DNA from: Firmicutes bacterium AF25-13AC
Lineage (GTDB): Bacteria; Bacillota; Clostridia; Lachnospirales; Lachnospiraceae
NCBI GenBank assembly: GCA_003478935.1
Contig: QUFP01000003.1
Span: 62,001-126,000, forward strand
Direction: 5' to 3'
DNA: 64,000 bases
Below, one piece after another: positions 44,770 to 51,905 of the stretch; position 1 is the first letter of the stretch, and every line of letters starts with the position of its first letter. The notes beneath the pieces are model-generated. The model saw nothing but the letters and a program-made list of their open reading frames with translations, ran no database searches and was not told the origin of the DNA. The position numbers and the translations under genes were made by a program.

Positions 44770-45153
44770 TTGAATAAAAAGACACCCGGATACGAAGGGG
44801 AACGCGCTGTGTGACAGACCCGCCATGACCTCGGATTTCAAAGAATACAGTCTTTGTAAAACTGAGCGAGCGAACAGGTCCATGCCATAGGTGGGGCAAG
44901 GCTGGCTCCACCGGAACAGGCGCAGAACCCGGATACTTGCGTTTAGTCACAGTCCGAGCGTTGAAGCGGCCTTGCAAGCCGTGAGCCGTCGCAGGCAATG
45001 AGAACGCCTTGCCATCAGAATGGGGAGAGTTGAAATACTATGGGGCATGAAGCCTATGCCCGTCCGGTGTGTCTGAAATGAAGTGAAAACCTATGGGGAG
45101 CCCCCGGCAATGCTGTCTGATGATAGGCCAACCGATCCGGCGTGGCTCCCCAT
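44770..45153 (+). ncRNA. candidate structured RNA (no open reading frame)
   Basis: Part of a 507-bp gap between the sigma-like gene and the next small gene. I can fold at least six helices by eye: 44824-44831 with 44876-44884, enclosing 44839-44844 with 44851-44856; GGTGGGGC (44890-44897) with GCTCCACC (44905-44912); CGGC (44967-44970) with GCCG (44978-44981); GGCAA (44994-44998) with TTGCC (45009-45013); GGGCAT (45043-45048) with ATGCCC (45056-45061); and a perfect 10-bp stem ATGGGGAGCC (45093-45102) with GGCTCCCCAT (45144-45153) followed by CTTTTC. It could be an independent RNA or a long leader of the gene at 45176. I do not recognise a known family. Confidence 0.55.
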
Positions 45154-45175
45154 CTTTTCAAAAAAGGAGCACTTT

Positions 45176-45379
45176 ATGGGAAATGCGTTTGGAATGATCC
45201 CCGGCTTGGAACCGGACGAATGGAGCAATGACGCCTGCCGTGGTTATGTCATTATGGCAATGGAGGACTGCGGATTTTCAAAGAAGGATATACGGCGTGT
45301 TGTGGGGCAGCTTTATGAAGTATTCGACCTCAACAGCGAGGAGGACGCCAAAGAAAAGTACCTTTCCAGTCCTTACTGA
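45176..45379 (+). CDS. small ICE protein of unknown function
   Basis: 67 residues: MGNAFGMIPGLEPDEWSNDACRGYVIMAMEDCGFSKKDIRRVVGQLYEVFDLNSEEDAKEKYLSSPY. It is helical and acidic and could form a small DNA- or protein-binding bundle; I do not recognise a family. AAAAAGGAGC precedes ATG 45176. The long structured block lies directly upstream. Palindrome P19 begins right after the stop. Confidence 0.75.
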   Translation: MGNAFGMIPGLEPDEWSNDACRGYVIMAMEDCGFSKKDIRRVVGQLYEVFDLNSEEDAKEKYLSSPY

Positions 45380-45402
45380 CCTTGGGCCACATTGACCCGA
45401 AG
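45380..45402 (+). repeat. palindrome family copy P19
   Basis: Arms CCTTGGGCC and GACCCGAAG around ACATT, the most diverged copy, starting on the base after the stop codon and 18 nt before a terminator hairpin. Confidence 0.78.
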
Positions 45403-45420
45403 TGGAGAAAGCTCAAAGGG

Positions 45421-45446
45421 CGGCACCTGCTGGGTGCCGTCTTTTG
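45421..45446 (+). terminator. terminator after the small gene at 45176
   Basis: CGGCACC (45421-45427) pairs with GGTGCCG (45433-45439), followed by TCTTTT. Confidence 0.72.
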
Positions 45447-45512
45447 ACATTTCCCCACGGGACAAGTGGGAAAGGCTGATATATACACGCACTTTCGCAA
45501 AGGAGGTTTTCA

Positions 45513-45689
45513 ATGACGCAAGCTGTCACTTATGAACGAGAAACAAAGTCTGTCGCATTTCAAGGGAAGATCATTGTGCTGGAAAGCCTCACGCCGGTAC
45601 TTCCCCCGAAGGAGAAAGAACAGCGCAAAAAAGAAATTGAGCGTTGTCTTTACGAGGTGTTCAGCAAATATAGGGACAGATTTCCCTAA
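45513..45689 (+). CDS. small ICE protein before the recombinase
   Basis: 58 residues: MTQAVTYERETKSVAFQGKIIVLESLTPVLPPKEKEQRKKEIERCLYEVFSKYRDRFP. Strong AAAGGAGG (45499-45506) with ideal spacing to ATG 45513 supports translation. The basic C-terminal helix (EKEQRKKEIERCLYEVFSKY) suggests a nucleic-acid or protein partner. No family recognised. The promoter of the recombinase overlaps its 3' end, and a homologous stretch of DNA recurs at the other promoter (36303-36360). Confidence 0.7.
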   Translation: MTQAVTYERETKSVAFQGKIIVLESLTPVLPPKEKEQRKKEIERCLYEVFSKYRDRFP

Positions 45690-45730
45690 TCATTCGCAAC
45701 ATTGTTGTCCGGGGCTGCTGATGGTATAAT
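45673..45730 (+). promoter_or_regulatory. promoter B of the conserved pair, before the serine recombinase
   Basis: -35 TTGTTG (45702-45707), 17-bp spacer, -10 TATAAT (45725-45730). The block from GGGACAG through CTAATC.TTCGCAACATT matches promoter A at 36303-36360. Confidence 0.72.
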
Positions 45731-45778
45731 ATAGTTGTAAGGTTGGTAGCTCCATTCCAACAAGGAAAGGAGCCCAAT

Positions 45779-47287
45779 ATGGAATTTATCAGAGAAGATT
45801 GTATTTACGCAAGACAGTCAGTAGACCGCAAGGACAGTATCAGCATTGAAAGTCAAATCGACTTTTGCAAGTATGAATTGAAAGGCGGGAGCTGCCGGGT
45901 ATTCAAGGACAAAGGCTATTCCGGTAAGAACACGGACAGACCGGAGTTTCAAAAGCTGCTGGGCGAGATCCGCAAGGGAAAGGTTCGGCGGGTCATCGTG
46001 TACAAGCTGGACCGTATAAGCCGCTCTATTCTGGACTTTGCAACGATGATGGAGCTGTTTCAAGAGTACGATGTGGAGTTTGTATCCTCCACGGAAAAGT
46101 TTGATACTTCGACCCCGATGGGCCGGGCCATGCTGAATATCTGCATTGTATTCGCCCAGCTTGAACGTGAGACAATTCAGAAGCGTGTCACAGACGCCTA
46201 CTATTCACGGTGCCTGAAAGGCTTTCACATGAGCGGACAGGCGCCATACGGTTATCAGTTAGAGCCTACTGTGGTAGAGGGTATCCGCACAAAGAAAATG
46301 GTTGCCGACCCCGTAGCCGCCGACCATGTTCGGCTGATGTTTGAAATGTACGCTGAACCGGAAACCTCCTTCGGAGATATTACCCGATACTTCGAGGAAC
46401 ATGACATAAAAATTTATGGCAAATCCATGTTCCGTACATTTCTTTCCCAGCTTTTAAGAAACCCCGTTTACGCACAGGCCGATTTGGAGCTGTACGAATT
46501 TTTCAAGAGCCAGGGCGCAGCGATTGTCAATGACGCTTCCGACTTTGCCGGAACAAACGGCTGCTATCTCTATCAGGGGCGGGATGTGAAGGAGGACAAG
46601 GACAGGTGCTTAAAAGACCAGATACTTGTTATCGCTCCCCATGAAGCACTCATTTCCTCTAATACATGGCTGAAATGCCGGAAAAAACTTATGGCAAATA
46701 CCACCTTCCAGCAGGGACGGAAACCGAAGAACACTTGGTTGGCCGGAAAAATCAAATGCGGGCATTGTGGGTATGCGCTGAAAGCCACACATGTACCAAA
46801 CAGTACCGGATATTTCCGCTGTACCAAACGGACGGAAAACAAAGGCTGTCCGGGCTGCGGGAAAATCCGTAAAGAAGAATTTGAGCAATTCATTTTCTCG
46901 GCCATGCAGGAGAAGTTCAAAGACTTTCAGATACTCCACGGCAGGGAGGAAAAAGTCAATCCGAAGCTGACCGCCTATCAAGTGGAACTGGCACAGGTGG
47001 AGGCAGAAATTGAAAAGCTGCTGGATACGCTGACCGGAGCCAATGCGACCTTGCTTGCCTACGCCAACAAAAAAATTGAAGAACTGGACACCCGACGCCA
47101 GACCATTTCAAAAGCAATCGCCGAATTGAGCGTTGAAACCATATCTCCCCAGCAGATAAAGAAGTTATCCTATTATCTCGATAACTGGGATAGCATAGAT
47201 TTTGACGACAAAAGAAAAGCCGCCGATGGTTTGATCTCTACAATCAAGGCCACCAGCGACCGTGTTCAGATAGAGTGGAAAATCTGA
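45779..47287 (+). CDS. large serine recombinase (integrase/excisionase of the element)
   Basis: 502 residues. N-terminal resolvase domain with the catalytic Ser in YARQSVDRKDSISIESQ (about 12) and conserved Arg in VYKLDRISRSILDF (about 70); the Recombinase domain follows (APYGYQLEP, LLRNPVYAQADLE), then a zinc ribbon (IKCGHCGYALKATHVPNSTGYFRC...CPGCG) and a C-terminal coiled coil. This is a TnpX/TndX-type enzyme that excises and inserts the element between GA dinucleotides. ATG 45779 follows AAAGGAG; the earlier in-frame ATG at 45743 has no ribosome site. It ends 46 nt before the right terminal repeat. Confidence 0.94.
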   Translation: MEFIREDCIYARQSVDRKDSISIESQIDFCKYELKGGSCRVFKDKGYSGKNTDRPEFQKLLGEIRKGKVRRVIVYKLDRISRSILDFATMMELFQEYDVEFVSSTEKFDTSTPMGRAMLNICIVFAQLERETIQKRVTDAYYSRCLKGFHMSGQAPYGYQLEPTVVEGIRTKKMVADPVAADHVRLMFEMYAEPETSFGDITRYFEEHDIKIYGKSMFRTFLSQLLRNPVYAQADLELYEFFKSQGAAIVNDASDFAGTNGCYLYQGRDVKEDKDRCLKDQILVIAPHEALISSNTWLKCRKKLMANTTFQQGRKPKNTWLAGKIKCGHCGYALKATHVPNSTGYFRCTKRTENKGCPGCGKIRKEEFEQFIFSAMQEKFKDFQILHGREEKVNPKLTAYQVELAQVEAEIEKLLDTLTGANATLLAYANKKIEELDTRRQTISKAIAELSVETISPQQIKKLSYYLDNWDSIDFDDKRKAADGLISTIKATSDRVQIEWKI

Positions 47288-47332
47288 CATTTCCGCTCTA
47301 TCGCCCCTCATTTCTATTTTATCTTGTTTGTA

Positions 47333-47370
47333 CCCCTTGTACACCGATGTTTGCATAGAAATTTGTCAGA
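47333..47370 (-). repeat. right end of the element (terminal inverted repeat, attR side)
   Basis: Reverse complement reads GATCTG-ACAAATTTC, an ATGC block and CGGTGTACAAGGGG, matching the left end. The outer GA at 47369-47370 is the inferred crossover. Confidence 0.7.
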
Positions 47371-47385
47371 TCAGTAGGACGAAGT

Positions 47386-47460
47386 GGACGCCCGTTAATG
47401 AGCAAAACAAAGTTGCGAAGCAACGGCGCACGGAACGTGCGGTTTTGCGAATGGGCGTCC
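47386..47460. repeat. long chromosomal hairpin next to the insertion site
   Basis: GGACGCCC (47386-47393) pairs with GGGCGTCC (47453-47460); inside, GCAAAAC pairs with GTTTTGC, with two small hairpins GTTGC/GCAAC and CACG/CGTG. It starts 16 bp outside the right end of the element. Chromosomal palindromic unit of unknown role. Confidence 0.75.
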
Positions 47461-47525
47461 TGTGAACTGTAATGAAATTTGTCATGCTGTAATATTGGTT
47501 TATCCGTGAACTGTAACTTTCATGC

Positions 47526-47575
47526 TTGACATTTCAGAGAAAGATCTTGTAAAATTATGCCTGCTGTTTTATAAT
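47526..47575 (+). promoter_or_regulatory. overlapping promoters before the capA leader
   Basis: TTGACA (47526-47531), 18 bp, TAAAAT (47550-47555); and TTGTAA (47547-47552), 17 bp, TATAAT (47570-47575). Both would make a leader of about 280-300 nt. Confidence 0.65.
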
Positions 47576-47592
47576 GTGATAAGATGATATCA

Positions 47593-47804
47593 GGGTCAAA
47601 AGCTCCAAAAGCCGTTCGTGCTTGCACGATTAGGTTTTTGAGCTTGGGACCCGCAAAAACATGAGGATGCAGCGATTTTCAAGGAAAATCAGCGAATCCG
47701 AATGTTTTTAGAATTGCGAAAGTTGCATAGCAACGGAGCAATTCGTGGATATCATAAGGTGATACCAAGGCTAAAAGCTCCAAAAGCCGATGCAATCTGG
47801 TATC
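47593..47804 (+). ncRNA. hairpin-rich leader of the capA-like gene
   Basis: Four hairpins in a row: GGGTCAAAAGCTC (47593-47605) with GAGCTTGGGACCC (47640-47652); a 54-nt near-perfect stem-loop 47655-47709 with AAAACAT/ATGTTTT and GATTTTC/GAAAATC; 47711-47744 with GAATTGC/GCAATTC and GTTGC/GCAAC; and 47761-47804 with GATACCA/TGGTATC. An exact 17-bp repeat, AAAAGCTCCAAAAGCCG, lies at 47598-47614 and 47773-47789. It could be a regulatory leader or a cluster of chromosomal palindromic repeats. No T-box, known riboswitch or gene seen. Confidence 0.55.
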
Positions 47805-47866
47805 AAAGGGGAAATTCCCATAAAGAATGGAAAGGAGTGCAGTGAGAACGCTGCAGTAATAGAAGA

Positions 47867-49243
47867 ATGAGTAAATCCCGCAAGAAAAAGAAGGATTCTT
47901 TTAAAATTATATATATGATACTGGGAATAGAGATGCTAGTTACGGTGGCTGTAATTGGTTATTTTGGATACCATTATGGAAGTATTTTATTAGCTGGTTT
48001 TAAGAGTGCTAAGGCAAGTATTAGTTCACAGACACCGGTACAAGATCCGGGATATCCGATTGATGTGGATGGACAGGCACCGACAAATCAGGTACAGGCA
48101 GATACAGAAGCGGTTACGGAGGAGGTGTTTAAGCCAACTAGTGCTAAGCTTGTCGCAGTAGGAGACAATCTTATGCATCGTTCCTGTACATTAAGTGCAC
48201 AGAAAGCTGATGGAACATATGATTTTACTAAGCATTTTGCAAATATGGCTGATATCTTTAAGGCAGCCGATCTTGCTGTGATTAGTCAGGATACTGTGTT
48301 AGGTGGTATGGAGCTTGGAGCAACCTCTACTGAGACAGGTATTTTCAACACTGCAGTGGAACTTGCGGATGGTATGGCAGATGCAGGAATCAATGTTGTT
48401 CTTGCTGCTAATAATCATATCATGGATGAAGGCAGTGCCGGCCTGAATACGATGATGAGCTATTTTAGTACAAAATATCCGAATATTACGCTTCTTGGTG
48501 TAAATAACTCCAGAGAGGCTAAGGATGAGCCTGTTTATGTGGAGACAAATAACATTAAGATTGCAATGATTAATTATAGCTATGGTTCTAACCAGACAGC
48601 TGATCTGGATGCAAGTCCATATTTATTAAATCAGTATGATGAGGATTGGCTGTCTGATATATTAAAGCAGGCAAGAGAGGAAGCTGATTTTATTATCGCA
48701 TTTCCATTTTGGGGCGAGCAAAACAGCATGGACTACACGCAGGAGCAGGAGCGTCAGGCACAGTTTCTGGCGGACAATGGTGTTGATCTGATTATTGGAT
48801 CATATCCTCATGTAGTAGAACCTGTTAAATGGATCACAGCAGAAAATGGAGATCGTACTCTTGTTTATTATTCACTTGGCAATTTCCAGTCAATCCAGAA
48901 TACAGTGGAAAATATGCTTGGCGGTCAGGCGAATGTAACAATCAGTAAGGAAGAGGATGGAACTCATATTTCAGATTACTCACTTGATTTTGTTGTAACT
49001 CATTATGAGCAGAGAGAATCTAGTGAATATTATGACATTGTCACAACATATCCGCTGGCTGATTACACAAGTGATCTGGCAGCGCGCCATGGTATGTCTG
49101 TATCTGGAAACGAGGAGTTTAATCTGGCATCTTTGCAGGGATTAAGCAGTCAGATTCTGTCAAAATGCGATCTGGACGAGAGTAAGGAACAAGATGCGTC
49201 AAAAGATGAATTAACAGATGAATCAACAGATGGAGAAAACTAA
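47867..49243 (+). CDS. CapA-family membrane-anchored metallophosphatase-like protein
   Basis: 458 residues: basic start (SKSRKKKKDSFK), one membrane helix (about 15-36), a linker and a CapA/PgsA domain from about 98 with AVGDNLMHR, ANNHIMDEG, INYSYG and IIGSYPHVVEPVKW motifs, which form the two-metal phosphatase-like site. In Bacillus, CapA/PgsA takes part in poly-gamma-glutamate export; in Clostridia without the other pgs genes its role is unknown. The E/D/S-rich tail overlaps the next gene. It is the first gene to the right of the element. Confidence 0.85.
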   Translation: MSKSRKKKKDSFKIIYMILGIEMLVTVAVIGYFGYHYGSILLAGFKSAKASISSQTPVQDPGYPIDVDGQAPTNQVQADTEAVTEEVFKPTSAKLVAVGDNLMHRSCTLSAQKADGTYDFTKHFANMADIFKAADLAVISQDTVLGGMELGATSTETGIFNTAVELADGMADAGINVVLAANNHIMDEGSAGLNTMMSYFSTKYPNITLLGVNNSREAKDEPVYVETNNIKIAMINYSYGSNQTADLDASPYLLNQYDEDWLSDILKQAREEADFIIAFPFWGEQNSMDYTQEQERQAQFLADNGVDLIIGSYPHVVEPVKWITAENGDRTLVYYSLGNFQSIQNTVENMLGGQANVTISKEEDGTHISDYSLDFVVTHYEQRESSEYYDIVTTYPLADYTSDLAARHGMSVSGNEEFNLASLQGLSSQILSKCDLDESKEQDASKDELTDESTDGEN

Positions 49244-50408
49244 ATTGAAGACAAAAAATGCAAATAAGTGTGCAGCGGCCGGTATGTGCGGCGGCTGCAC
49301 TTATATTAACGGAAGTTATGAGAAACAGCTTACAGAAAAAGAACAGTATGTGAGAACACAACTAAAAGGAATTTGTCCGGTAAATCCAATTATCGGAATG
49401 AAAAATCCATACCATTACCGCAATAAGGTGACAGCAACATTTTCCTATAAAAAAGGCGAAATTTTTTCTGGAATCTATGAGGAGAAAAGTCACAGTGTTG
49501 TGCCGGTAGATTCCTGTCTGTTAGAGGATCAGACCGCAGATCAGATTATATGTGATATAAGAGGACTGCTCAAATCATTTAAGATTACGATTTACAGTGA
49601 GCGCACACGTTATGGTCTGCTGCGCCATGTTATGATCAGACGAGGCTTTACAACAGGTGAAGTGCTAGTGATTCTTGTTGTTACTTCACCAGTGTTCCCA
49701 TCAAAAAATAACTTTGTGAAAGCACTTTTAAAGATGCATCCAGAGATTACAAGTGTTGTATTAAATGTAAATGACCGGATGACAAGTATGGTGCTTGGCG
49801 ATAGAAATATTGTACTGTACGGAAAGGGCTATATTGAAGATGTGCTTTGCAATAACCGTTTTCGTATCTCAGCGCAGTCCTTTTATCAGATTAATCCAGT
49901 GCAGACACAAAAGCTGTATGAAAAGGCTGTTGAGCTGGCAAATCTGACAGGTGAGGAAATTGCGATTGATGCTTACTGTGGAATTGGAACTATTGGAATG
50001 ACTGCAGCATCAAAAGCAAAAACTGTACTTGGAATTGAATTAAATGCGCTCGCTGTAAAGGATGCAATTGCCAATGCGAGAGCAAATCATGTGACAAATA
50101 TTCATTTTCTTCAGGGAGATGCAGGAGAACAGATGACACAGATGGCAGAGGAGGGAAGTCATGCCGATGTTGTCTTCATGGACCCACCGAGAAGCGGAAG
50201 CAGTGAAGCATTTATGGATTCAGTTGCTGTTTTAAATCCAAAGCGCATTGTATATGTTTCTTGTAATCCGCAGACACTGGCAAGAGATCTTAAATATCTG
50301 GCAAAGAAAGGCTATCACACAAAGCAAGCAACACCAGTCGATATGTTCCCGTGGACAAAGGCTGAACATGTGGAAACAGTTTGTTTACTTGAGAAAGGAA
50401 AAAAGTAA
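49218..50408 (+). CDS. rlmD: TrmA/RlmD-family 23S rRNA (uracil-5-)-methyltransferase
   Basis: 396 residues. An iron-sulfur-type Cys cluster at the N-terminus (CAAAGMCGGCTYI), NPYHYRNKVTATF, AdoMet-binding DAYCGIGTIGMTAASKA, FMDPPRSG and the catalytic Cys in YVSCNPQTLARDL. These enzymes add C5-methyl groups to specific uridines in rRNA or tRNA; no TRAM domain is visible. It overlaps the CapA gene by 26 bp (ATG 49230 is an alternative). The exact target (U747/U1939-type) cannot be told from sequence. Confidence 0.87.
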   Translation: MNQQMEKTKLKTKNANKCAAAGMCGGCTYINGSYEKQLTEKEQYVRTQLKGICPVNPIIGMKNPYHYRNKVTATFSYKKGEIFSGIYEEKSHSVVPVDSCLLEDQTADQIICDIRGLLKSFKITIYSERTRYGLLRHVMIRRGFTTGEVLVILVVTSPVFPSKNNFVKALLKMHPEITSVVLNVNDRMTSMVLGDRNIVLYGKGYIEDVLCNNRFRISAQSFYQINPVQTQKLYEKAVELANLTGEEIAIDAYCGIGTIGMTAASKAKTVLGIELNALAVKDAIANARANHVTNIHFLQGDAGEQMTQMAEEGSHADVVFMDPPRSGSSEAFMDSVAVLNPKRIVYVSCNPQTLARDLKYLAKKGYHTKQATPVDMFPWTKAEHVETVCLLEKGKK

Positions 50409-51001
50409 TGATTAAAAATATTGTATTAGATATTGGAAATGTACTGATTCCGTTTTCATGGCGGCAGCATCTGGATCATTTTGGATTTTCAGATGAAATA
50501 AAGAAACGTCTGGCAGATGCAGTCTTTTTAAATGATGACTGGAACGAGATTGACCGAGGTGTTCTGACAAAAGAAGAACTTTTGGCTCGCTTCATTGAGA
50601 ACGATCCTGGTATTGAAAAAGAAATTTATATGGTAATGGAAAATATAAATGGTACAGTTGGTGAGTATCCGTACACAAGCACATGGGTGCCAAAGCTTAA
50701 GTCAATGGGATATCGTGTGTATCTATTGTCCAATTTCAGTGATCAGCAGCTGCATGACAGCAGAGAAAAGCTTCCATTTATTGATCAGGCAGATGGTGTG
50801 CTATTATCATTTCGCTACAAGATGATAAAACCAGATGATGCGATCTACCAGAAGTTATTTGAATTATTTTCATTAAAGCCAGAAGAATGTCTGTTTTTTG
50901 ATGACAAACAGGAAAATATTGACGGTGCAGTGCGAAATAAAATGAATGGACATGTGTTTACCAGCTATGAAGATGCAATGAATACAATAAAAAATATGTA
51001 G
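50408..51001 (+). CDS. HAD-superfamily phosphatase (YihX-like)
   Basis: 197 residues. Motif I is LDIGNVLIPF (nucleophile Asp; the usual second Asp is replaced as in YihX-type enzymes), motif II YLLSNFSD (about 114), Lys in MIKPDDAIY, motif IV ECLFFDDKQEN. Start codon overlaps the previous stop (TAATG), so the genes are coupled. Substrate unknown; related enzymes dephosphorylate sugar phosphates. It sits before an aldose epimerase, so a sugar substrate is possible. Confidence 0.86.
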   Translation: MIKNIVLDIGNVLIPFSWRQHLDHFGFSDEIKKRLADAVFLNDDWNEIDRGVLTKEELLARFIENDPGIEKEIYMVMENINGTVGEYPYTSTWVPKLKSMGYRVYLLSNFSDQQLHDSREKLPFIDQADGVLLSFRYKMIKPDDAIYQKLFELFSLKPEECLFFDDKQENIDGAVRNKMNGHVFTSYEDAMNTIKNM

Positions 51002-51010
51002 GAGGAAAAA

Positions 51011-51891
51011 ATGGCAGTATATCAATTAGAAAACGAACACATTTATCTGGAGGTTGCAAGTCACGGCGCAGAGCTTGTGCGTCTGGTTGGCAAGAAGACA
51101 AAAAAGGAATATTTATTTGATGGAGATCCAAAGTATTGGAAGCGTCATTCTCCAATTCTGTTTCCGTTTGTCGGCGGTGTGAAAAACAAAGAGTACCGCT
51201 ATAATGGAAAGACTTATACAATGACACAGCATGGATTTGCGAGAGATATGGAATTTACATTGGACAGTCAGACACAGGATACGCTGTGGTTTTCAATTGT
51301 ATCTAACGAGACGACAATGGAAAATTATCCATTCACATTCCGTCTTGAGGTTGGTTATCAGTTAAAGGGAACAGAAGTAACTGTACTTTGGAATGTAATC
51401 AACACAGATACAAAAGAAATGTATTTTTCAATTGGTGCACACCCGGCATTTTTCACCAGTATGACACTAGAGGCTGGTCCAGATACAGATCATCTTCACG
51501 TGGGCGATAATATTGAAGGAACATTTACCTGCTATCGTGTTACAGAAAATGCAATGGCACTTGAGATGATACTCTTGTACTGCCGCGTGACCTGCCGCTT
51601 ACAGCTGATCTGTTTTCAAGAGATGCTATTATTTCAAAGGATGATCAGGCATCACGTCTGGCACTGGCTTATCCGGATGGACAGGAGTATGTAGTTATGC
51701 AGTTTGATGAGCCAATCTTTGGACTGTGGTCGCCAACGAGCGATGCACCATTTGTATGCTTAGAGCCATGGCATGGAAGATGCGATGCAGATGATTTCAC
51801 AGGTACACTTCAGGAGCGCGCATATGAAAGAATGCTAGAGGTTGGCGGTGTTTTTAATGGTGTTTATACAATTGGTCTGCCGCTTGAGTGA
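51011..51891 (+). CDS. aldose 1-epimerase (galactose mutarotase-like), frameshifted
   Basis: About 293 residues. The first frame (to 51694) starts MAVYQLENEHIYLEVASHGAELVRL and contains HGFARDMEF and IGAHPAFF. Near 51564-51566 (CTTGAGATGATACTC) one A seems missing: the restored protein reads DTLVLPRDLPLTADLFSRDA and continues to MQFDEPIFGLWSPTSDAPFVCLEPWHGRCD and a stop at 51889-51891. The conserved His of HGFAR and HPAFF and the Glu of LEPWHG fit the mutarotase active site. It belongs to the COG2017-like LacX branch. GGAGG lies before ATG 51011. Confidence 0.83.
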
Positions 51892-51905
51892 TAGGAGTAT
51901 AGAGA

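Larger units (their letters stand above)
18683..47370 (+). mobile_element. integrative and conjugative element (about 28.7 kb), serine-recombinase type
   Basis: A GC-rich block between AT-rich chromosome, carrying ParB-like, VirD4, PrgI, VirB4, TrbL-like, C40 peptidase, MobC and relaxase genes plus a large serine recombinase at the right end. Gene families (Maff2, CD1107/DUF4366, DUF4315, CD1845, Cys-rich VLP) are those of Tn1549/Clostridioides difficile CTn-like backbones. Both ends show the same imperfect inverted repeat with an outer GA (18683-18684 and 47369-47370), the dinucleotide used by TnpX-type recombinases. Joining the ends gives a near-palindrome centred on GATC. Cargo is a TCS plus ABC exporter (38.3-43.8 kb). 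Several transfer genes are frameshifted as given. Confidence 0.92.

Noticed and set aside
44770..45153. Group II intron remnant, because of a GTGTGACAG start-like string near 44810
   Set aside because: I could not find a domain V-like 34-nt hairpin or any reverse transcriptase fragment, and the helices seen do not follow the six-domain layout.
18695..47528. 11-bp direct repeat TTTCATGCTTG at 18695-18705 and 47518-47528 as attachment core
   Set aside because: The inverted terminal repeats with GA fit the serine recombinase type better and lie closer to the recombinase gene; the direct repeat was kept only as an alternative end.
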